Below, one piece after another: positions 14,383-18,497 of a stretch of DNA of 18,497 bases. The number at the start of each line of letters is the position of its first letter. Position 1 is the first letter of the stretch. Below the pieces are notes generated by a model that saw nothing but the letters and a program-made list of their open reading frames with translations, was not told the origin of the DNA and made no database searches. A program made the position numbers and the translations under genes. The stretch is from Azoarcus sp. (lineage in GTDB: Bacteria; Pseudomonadota; Gammaproteobacteria; Burkholderiales; Rhodocyclaceae), in contig JALNWS010000067.1 in the NCBI GenBank assembly GCA_023230755.1, positions 1 to 18,497 on the forward strand, read 5' to 3'.

Positions 14383-14681
14383 TGTTGTACGTCCTGATTG
14401 GCGAAGACGTTCCCGATTCGCTTGAGAAAAGAAAGGCCGCCCGGCCCGAACATCTCAAGCGCCTTGAAGAATTGCGCAACGAGGGCCGCCTGATCCTCGT
14501 TGGCCCGATGCCGGCAATTGACTCACCAGACCCTGGCCCCGCGGGCTTTGCAGGCAGTCTGGTCGTTGCGGAATTCGCCTCGCTTGCCGATGCACAAACC
14601 TGGCTGGCCGATGACCCCTATGCACGACAGGGTGTATTCGCCCGGACTTCCGTCCGCCCGTTCATCAAGGTCCTGCCGTGA
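14382..14681 (+). CDS. yciI: YciI family protein
   Basis: 99 residues (E. coli 98), a small ferredoxin-like alpha/beta protein. MLYVLIGEDVPDSLEKR, RPEHLKRLEELRNEGRLILV and GPMPAIDSPDPGPAGFAGS closely match E. coli YciI. The conserved His24, together with an acidic residue, was proposed as a catalytic pair, but no substrate is established. It overlaps both neighbours: TGATG with yciB and GTGA with bolA. Its stoichiometry is therefore probably tied to them by translational coupling. Not an enzyme I can assign to a reaction. Confidence 0.94.
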   Translation: MLYVLIGEDVPDSLEKRKAARPEHLKRLEELRNEGRLILVGPMPAIDSPDPGPAGFAGSLVVAEFASLADAQTWLADDPYARQGVFARTSVRPFIKVLP

Positions 14682-14953
14682 GCGTTCCGGACCGTATACG
14701 GGCCTTGCTTGCGTCCTTCGAGCCTGCACTGGTCGAAGTGGAAGATGATAGCCTGCGTCATGCACAGCACGCCGGTGCGCGAAGCGGCGGAGGCCATTAC
14801 AATCTGCATATCGTGTCCGATGCATTCATCGGCAAGAACACCGTTGCGAGGCATCGCATGATTTATGCTGCGCTCGGCGAAATGATGAAAGGCGAGATTC
14901 ACGCACTCGCCATTCGTGCTCAAACGGCTGAAGAAGCCAATCAATCCAACTGA
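14678..14953 (+). CDS. bolA: BolA family protein
   Basis: 91 residues with the class II KH-like BolA fold. VPDRIRALLASFEPALVEVEDDS is the N-terminal helix and strand, followed by GGGHYNLHIVSDAFIGKNTV and ARHRMIYAALGEMMKGEIHA. The conserved RHRMIY histidine is the usual ligand shared with a monothiol glutaredoxin when the pair binds a 2Fe-2S cluster. BolA proteins act in iron-sulfur trafficking and in morphology/stress regulation. The start is GTG at 14678, overlapping the yciI stop by four bases. It lies 9 bp before the parvulin gene. Confidence 0.94.
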   Translation: MSVPDRIRALLASFEPALVEVEDDSLRHAQHAGARSGGGHYNLHIVSDAFIGKNTVARHRMIYAALGEMMKGEIHALAIRAQTAEEANQSN

Positions 14954-14962
14954 GGAATACCG

Positions 14963-15745
14963 ATGAAAACTTTCCCGAGCCGTCTGGCTATTGCCCTCCT
15001 TGCGGGCTTCATTACACAGGCGAGCTTCGCGGCCGATTCCATTGCAACCGTTAACGGCAAGGCTATTCCCGCCGCCCGTGCGGAAGCAATGATCAGCGAA
15101 CAGCGTGCCCAGGGTGCACCCGATAGCGCGCAATTGCGTGATGCCGTACGTGAAGAACTGGTGCGCCGCGAAATTCTCGGTCAGGAAGCCGTGAACAAGG
15201 GCCTGGACAAGAAAGGCGACGTGCAGGCACAGATGGATCTCGCGCGCCAGGCAATTCTGATTCGTGCCTACCTGCAGGATTACGTCAAGAACAACGCCGT
15301 ATCCGAAGCCGACGTCAAGAAGGAATATGAGGCGGTCAAGAGCCGCATGGGCGACAAGGAGTACAAGCCCCGCCACGTACTGCTTGAAACCGAAGATCAG
15401 GCCAAGGAAGTGATCGCCAAGCTTCAGTCCGGGGCAAAGATCGAAGATCTGGCCAAGGATTCACGTGATCCCGGCTCCAAGGAACGTGGTGGCGACCTGG
15501 GCTGGAGCAATCCAGGCATGTTCGTCGCACCTTTCTCGGAAGCCATGGTGAAGCTGACCAAGGGCAAGTTCACGACCACGCCGGTGAAGAGCGACTTCGG
15601 CTATCACGTCATCATGCTTGAGGACGTGCGTGACCTGAAGGCGCCTTCGTACGAAGAAGTGAAGCCCCAGATCCAGCAGCGCCTGCAACAGCAGAAGGTC
15701 GAAAAGCACATTCTCGACCTGCGCGCCAAGGCCAAGGTTCAGTAA
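14963..15745 (+). CDS. Periplasmic parvulin-type peptidyl-prolyl isomerase
   Basis: 260 residues. The signal peptide is about 1-23 (LAIALLAGFITQASFA), predicting export. An N-terminal SurA-like helical chaperone segment (about 24-130) precedes a single parvulin domain at about 135-223: YKPRHVLLETEDQA, AKDSRDPGSKERGGDLGW and TTPVKSDFGYHVIMLEDVRD. The C-terminal helix is rich in Gln and Lys. It catalyses cis/trans isomerisation of Xaa-Pro bonds and probably helps fold outer-membrane or periplasmic proteins. A GAGGAA ribosome site precedes the ATG. It is last in the yciB-yciI-bolA series and is closed by a strong terminator 16 bases later. Confidence 0.93.
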   Translation: MKTFPSRLAIALLAGFITQASFAADSIATVNGKAIPAARAEAMISEQRAQGAPDSAQLRDAVREELVRREILGQEAVNKGLDKKGDVQAQMDLARQAILIRAYLQDYVKNNAVSEADVKKEYEAVKSRMGDKEYKPRHVLLETEDQAKEVIAKLQSGAKIEDLAKDSRDPGSKERGGDLGWSNPGMFVAPFSEAMVKLTKGKFTTTPVKSDFGYHVIMLEDVRDLKAPSYEEVKPQIQQRLQQQKVEKHILDLRAKAKVQ

Positions 15746-15760
15746 GCCTCCTACGCACGA

Positions 15761-15797
15761 AAAACGGCTGGTGGAAAATTCCACCAGCCGTTTTTTT
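15761..15797 (+). terminator. Strong intrinsic terminator, likely bidirectional
   Basis: The arms AAAACGGCTGGTGG (15761-15774) and CCACCAGCCGTTTT (15781-15794) form a perfect 14-bp stem around a 6-base AAAATT loop, followed by a run of seven Ts. On the minus strand the same stem is followed by TTTTT, so it can also end the leftward acyl-CoA dehydrogenase transcript, whose stop is at 15836. Confidence 0.93.
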
Positions 15798-15835
15798 GTG
15801 CGTGTGACCCGCAGTTACCTGCAGGTCACAGTTGC

Positions 15836-17629
15836 TCAGAACAGTTCTTCGGGCAACTCCAGCGCACCCGCAGCACCGTTCACCACCGCATACGAAAGCC
15901 CTGGCGCCTCGGCCAGGACATGATCGGCATAGAAACGCGCCGTTGCCACCTTTGCGGTATAGAACCCGACGTCGCCGGCCTGCTCGGCGAGCTTCTTCTT
16001 CGCCACCAGGGCCGCACGCGCCATTTGCCAACCGCCTGCCACGATACCCAGCAGCTTCAGGAAGGGAACCGATCCGACTGAGGCCGCCTTGATATCTTCC
16101 TTGTAGGTTGCAAGGATGTAGGCAACAGCCTCTTCCACGGCGGTAATGCCCGCAGCCAGCGAACGACGAATGGCTGCAAGCGCCGGATCCGATGCATCGA
16201 GCTGTCCCTCGACTTCGCGCATCTCGGCCAGCACTGCCTTGATGGTCACCCCGTTTTCACGCGCGATCTTGCGCCCGATCAGGTCATTGGCCTGAATCGC
16301 CGTCGTTCCTTCATAGATCGTCGTGATCCGGGCATCACGCAGATGCTGGGCGGCGCCGGTTTCCTCGATGAAACCCATACCGCCATGAACCTGAACGCCG
16401 GTCGAAGCGACATCGATCGAGTTCTCGGTCAGCCAGCCTTTGACCACGGGAATCATCAGGTCGACGAAAGCCTGCTTCCGGGCGCGTACAGCTTCGTCAG
16501 GGTGATGATGGGCAAAGTCGGTGGCAGCGCCAACCACATAGGCGAGCGCCCGCATGGCTTCAGTCTTGCTCTTCATCGACATCAGCATGCGGCGTACGTC
16601 GGCATGATGAATGATGCTGACCTTCGGACCGCCACGAACACCTGCATCCGTGCCCTGGATCCGTTCCTTCGCATATTCCAGCGCGTGCTGATACGCACGT
16701 TCGGACAGCGCAAGGCCTTCCATGCCGACCGCAAAGCGCGCTTCGTTCATCATGATGAACATGTATTCGAGGCCGTGATTGGCTTCGCCAACCAGCGTCC
16801 CGACCGCACCACCATTGTCGCCGAATGCGAGCACGCAGGTCGGGCTGGCATGAATGCCAAGCTTGTGTTCAATCGAAACGCATTGCACGTCGTTACGGGC
16901 ACCCAGGCTGCCATCGGCATTCACCATGAACTTCGGAACGACGAAGAGCGAAATTCCCTTCACCCCTTCGGGTGCATCCGGCAGACGCGCCAGCACCAGG
17001 TGGATGATGTTGTCGGTCATGTCGTGATCACCGTAGGTGATGAAGATCTTCTGACCGGAAATCAGGTAGGTGCCATCACCCTGTGGTTCTGCCTTGGTAC
17101 GGACTGCTGCGAGGTCCGAGCCCGCTTGCGGCTCGGTCAGGTTCATGGTGCCCGTCCACTCGCCGCTCACCATCTTCGGGAGATACATGGCTTTCTGTTC
17201 GTCACTGCCACGAAGCATCAGCGATTCGATCGCGCCGGTGGTCAGCATCGGGCACAGCGAGAACGCCATGTTGGCAGACTTCCACATCTCCATGACCGAG
17301 GTGGACAGCAGCTTGGGCAGACCCTGTCCGCCATATTCGGGGTCGCACGCCAGAGCGGTCCAGCCCGATTCTGCGAACTGGCGATAGGCATCCTTCCAGC
17401 CGGTTGCGGTCTTTACATTGCCTTCGTTCCAGCTGGCGCCTTCCTGGTCACCGCTCCAGTTGAGCGGGGCCAGTACCCCACTGGCAAACTTGTTCGCCTC
17501 TTCAAGAATCGCATCGACAAGGTCGGACGATACGTCATCGTTACCAGGTAGCGCAGCGACGCCATCAAAGTCTGCCAGTTCATTCATCACAAACTGCATG
17601 TCGCGAATCGGGGCGGTGTAGTTACTCAT
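15836..17629 (-). CDS. Acyl-CoA dehydrogenase (long form, DmdC/FadE-like)
   Basis: 597 residues, the long ACAD type with an extra C-terminal domain, as in the 3-methylmercaptopropionyl-CoA dehydrogenase (DmdC) group. It desaturates acyl-CoA at the alpha-beta position using FAD and passes electrons to electron transfer flavoprotein. Motifs: ACDPEYGGQGLP (94-105), the FAD/substrate loop MNLTEPQAGSDLAAV (162-176), the FAD-binding QVHGGMGFIEETGAAQ (413-428), and the catalytic base at about Glu440 in TTIYEGTTAIQANDL. Residues about 455-597 are the C-terminal helical extension. The ATG is preceded by GGAGGGAGATCA. It is downstream of etfA and a membrane protein on the same strand, so ETF is its likely electron acceptor. 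The chain-length or sulfur-substrate preference cannot be read from the sequence. Confidence 0.93.
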   Translation of the reverse strand: MSNYTAPIRDMQFVMNELADFDGVAALPGNDDVSSDLVDAILEEANKFASGVLAPLNWSGDQEGASWNEGNVKTATGWKDAYRQFAESGWTALACDPEYGGQGLPKLLSTSVMEMWKSANMAFSLCPMLTTGAIESLMLRGSDEQKAMYLPKMVSGEWTGTMNLTEPQAGSDLAAVRTKAEPQGDGTYLISGQKIFITYGDHDMTDNIIHLVLARLPDAPEGVKGISLFVVPKFMVNADGSLGARNDVQCVSIEHKLGIHASPTCVLAFGDNGGAVGTLVGEANHGLEYMFIMMNEARFAVGMEGLALSERAYQHALEYAKERIQGTDAGVRGGPKVSIIHHADVRRMLMSMKSKTEAMRALAYVVGAATDFAHHHPDEAVRARKQAFVDLMIPVVKGWLTENSIDVASTGVQVHGGMGFIEETGAAQHLRDARITTIYEGTTAIQANDLIGRKIARENGVTIKAVLAEMREVEGQLDASDPALAAIRRSLAAGITAVEEAVAYILATYKEDIKAASVGSVPFLKLLGIVAGGWQMARAALVAKKKLAEQAGDVGFYTAKVATARFYADHVLAEAPGLSYAVVNGAAGALELPEELF

Positions 17630-17671
17630 TGATCTCCCTCCGGAAAGAATGTTATGAACGACCCGGGAATC

Positions 17672-18337
17672 TCATTTGTTCCACAGGTAGCGGCGGTCAT
17701 CGAATGCCACTACCCATTCGGGTCGATAGACCACCATGACGGTGATCAATGCGCCACTCAGCCAGCCTTCAGCAAAGCCGAGAAGCAGGAAATACGGCAG
17801 ATACTCGTTGATCAGAAACGCTGTCGGATAGGCGCCCGACAACGCCATGGCGACAGTGGTGATCATCCCCTGTGACATGATCGTCAGAGCCGATCCTGCG
17901 AAGCCGACAACAAAAATGAAAACAAAAAAATGAGCAGGCAGGAAGCGCACGACAAAGCGATGAATGCCGTGAGCGATCATCACTGGCAGGACGGCCATCA
18001 GGATGAAGTTGATTGGCCATGCCTGCCACTCGACCGAGCCATTGACGGTGATCACGCCGAGGGTGAGCGCGAGCGCAATGATGGCCAGCCGGGTTCCGAG
18101 GGTCAGCGTGACGACCATCGCACCGAGCATGTGAAGATTCAGACCGGGTTTGACCCCGGCCTTCAGACTCCACGTCAGCCCCAGTCCCACCACAAAACCC
18201 AGCAGGAGATTGAGTTGCGTCCCCTGCTTGAGTCTTTTCCACGGCGCTTTTAGAACCGACTGGTAGAGCACCAGCAGCGCGAGCACGGCAGCAATCCAAT
18301 GCCACGTTGAAGGAAACAACGAAGCGGGAAGATTCAT
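17672..18337 (-). CDS. CbiM/energy-coupling-factor-like integral membrane protein
   Basis: 221 residues with about six hydrophobic helices. The GLNLHMLGAMVVTLTLG core (about 64-80), a TRLAIIAL segment and the long MVSGALITV-like C-terminal region (EGWLSGALITVMVVYRPEW) resemble ECF transporter S-components of the CbiM type. It lacks the MHIPDG-like N-terminus through which CbiM binds metal, and no ECF ATPase or transmembrane partner is adjacent. Transport and substrate are therefore uncertain. The ATG at 18337 has a good AGGGGG site. It lies 21 bp after etfA and 42 bp before the acyl-CoA dehydrogenase, same strand, and is probably co-transcribed. Confidence 0.7.
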   Translation of the reverse strand: MNLPASLFPSTWHWIAAVLALLVLYQSVLKAPWKRLKQGTQLNLLLGFVVGLGLTWSLKAGVKPGLNLHMLGAMVVTLTLGTRLAIIALALTLGVITVNGSVEWQAWPINFILMAVLPVMIAHGIHRFVVRFLPAHFFVFIFVVGFAGSALTIMSQGMITTVAMALSGAYPTAFLINEYLPYFLLLGFAEGWLSGALITVMVVYRPEWVVAFDDRRYLWNK

Positions 18338-18358
18338 CCGTGCCCCCTGAACGCTGCC

Positions 18359-18497
18359 TTAGCCGAGTGCCTTGGTCAGTTCGGGAATCACGCTGAACAG
18401 ATCCCCCACCAGACCGTAGTCGGCCACCTGGAAGATCGGCGCTTCCGGATCCTTGTTGATCGCCACGATCACCTTGGAGTCCTTCATCCCGGCCAGA
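18359..18497 (-). CDS. etfA: Electron transfer flavoprotein alpha subunit (C-terminus only)
   Basis: Only the last 45 residues and TAA stop are inside the window; the gene continues past the right edge. The visible sequence LAGMKDSKVIVAINKDPEAP, IFQVADYGLVGDLFSVIPEL, TKALG matches the C-terminal FAD-binding domain of ETF alpha (FixB). This includes the AINKD-x-APIF nucleotide-binding motif and ADYGLVGDL. ETF carries electrons from acyl-CoA dehydrogenases to ETF:quinone oxidoreductase. Its position directly upstream of the membrane protein and the acyl-CoA dehydrogenase supports a beta-oxidation electron-transfer unit. Confidence 0.93.
   Translation of the reverse strand, partial: LAGMKDSKVIVAINKDPEAPIFQVADYGLVGDLFSVIPELTKALG

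Noticed and set aside
16343..17551. A 402-codon rightward open frame opposite the acyl-CoA dehydrogenase gene
   Set aside because: It lies entirely antisense to a full-length enzyme with intact motifs, has no ribosome site, and its composition is the complement of that gene's codons.
1..18497. Search by eye for CRISPR arrays, insertion sequences, integrases, toxin-antitoxin pairs and retron-like elements
   Set aside because: No regularly spaced repeats, transposase or recombinase motifs, or reverse transcriptase motifs were seen; the gene content is core metabolism and housekeeping.

Overview
The window looks like core chromosome of a GC-rich betaproteobacterium, most likely Rhodocyclales/Zoogloeaceae (Azoarcus, Thauera, Aromatoleum type). 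The basis is gene family content, protein-level resemblance and gene order: radA, lplT, tsaB-rimI-uracil-DNA glycosylase, ompR-envZ, yciB-yciI-bolA-parvulin, and an electron transfer flavoprotein gene next to an acyl-CoA dehydrogenase. This taxonomic call is inference, because no rRNA or other definitive marker is present. I see no insertion sequence, prophage, CRISPR array or integrase.

Layout. Positions 1-474 (-) hold the start of a secreted protein resembling ABC-type substrate-binding proteins, cut by the window edge. About 310 noncoding bases follow, with a perfect 19-bp palindrome, a tRNA promoter and tRNA-Leu(UAG) at 788-872. An Lrp-family regulator (-) and D-amino acid dehydrogenase dadA (+) diverge from a repeat-rich 133-bp control region. 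dadA converges on rluA (-), which has a palindrome-bearing promoter. A leftward lysR-radA operon, with a tiny unknown membrane protein downstream, occupies 3799-6423. The lysophospholipid flipper gene lplT (+) diverges from the lysR gene across a clear LysR-type T-N11-A site.

Positions 7841-9848 (-) carry tsaB-rimI-udg with 4-nt stop/start overlaps: tRNA t6A synthesis, N-terminal acetylation and DNA repair. A small secreted protein of unknown role (9922-10257, -) diverges from a rightward ompR-envZ pair. That pair runs on through overlapping ends into an ETHE1-type persulfide dioxygenase and a group II truncated haemoglobin, so an envelope-stress two-component system may share transcripts with sulfur/oxygen chemistry. 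The yciB-yciI-bolA-parvulin series follows and ends at a strong terminator (15761-15797) that can also serve the opposite strand. The right end is a leftward fatty-acid/acyl-CoA oxidation unit: etfA (partial), a CbiM/ECF-like integral membrane protein, and a 597-residue acyl-CoA dehydrogenase.

Nothing here is convincingly a wholly new system. The best leads are the persulfide dioxygenase and haemoglobin linked to ompR-envZ, the membrane protein lodged between etfA and the acyl-CoA dehydrogenase, the unknown small membrane protein behind radA, and several unassigned palindromes next to start codons.
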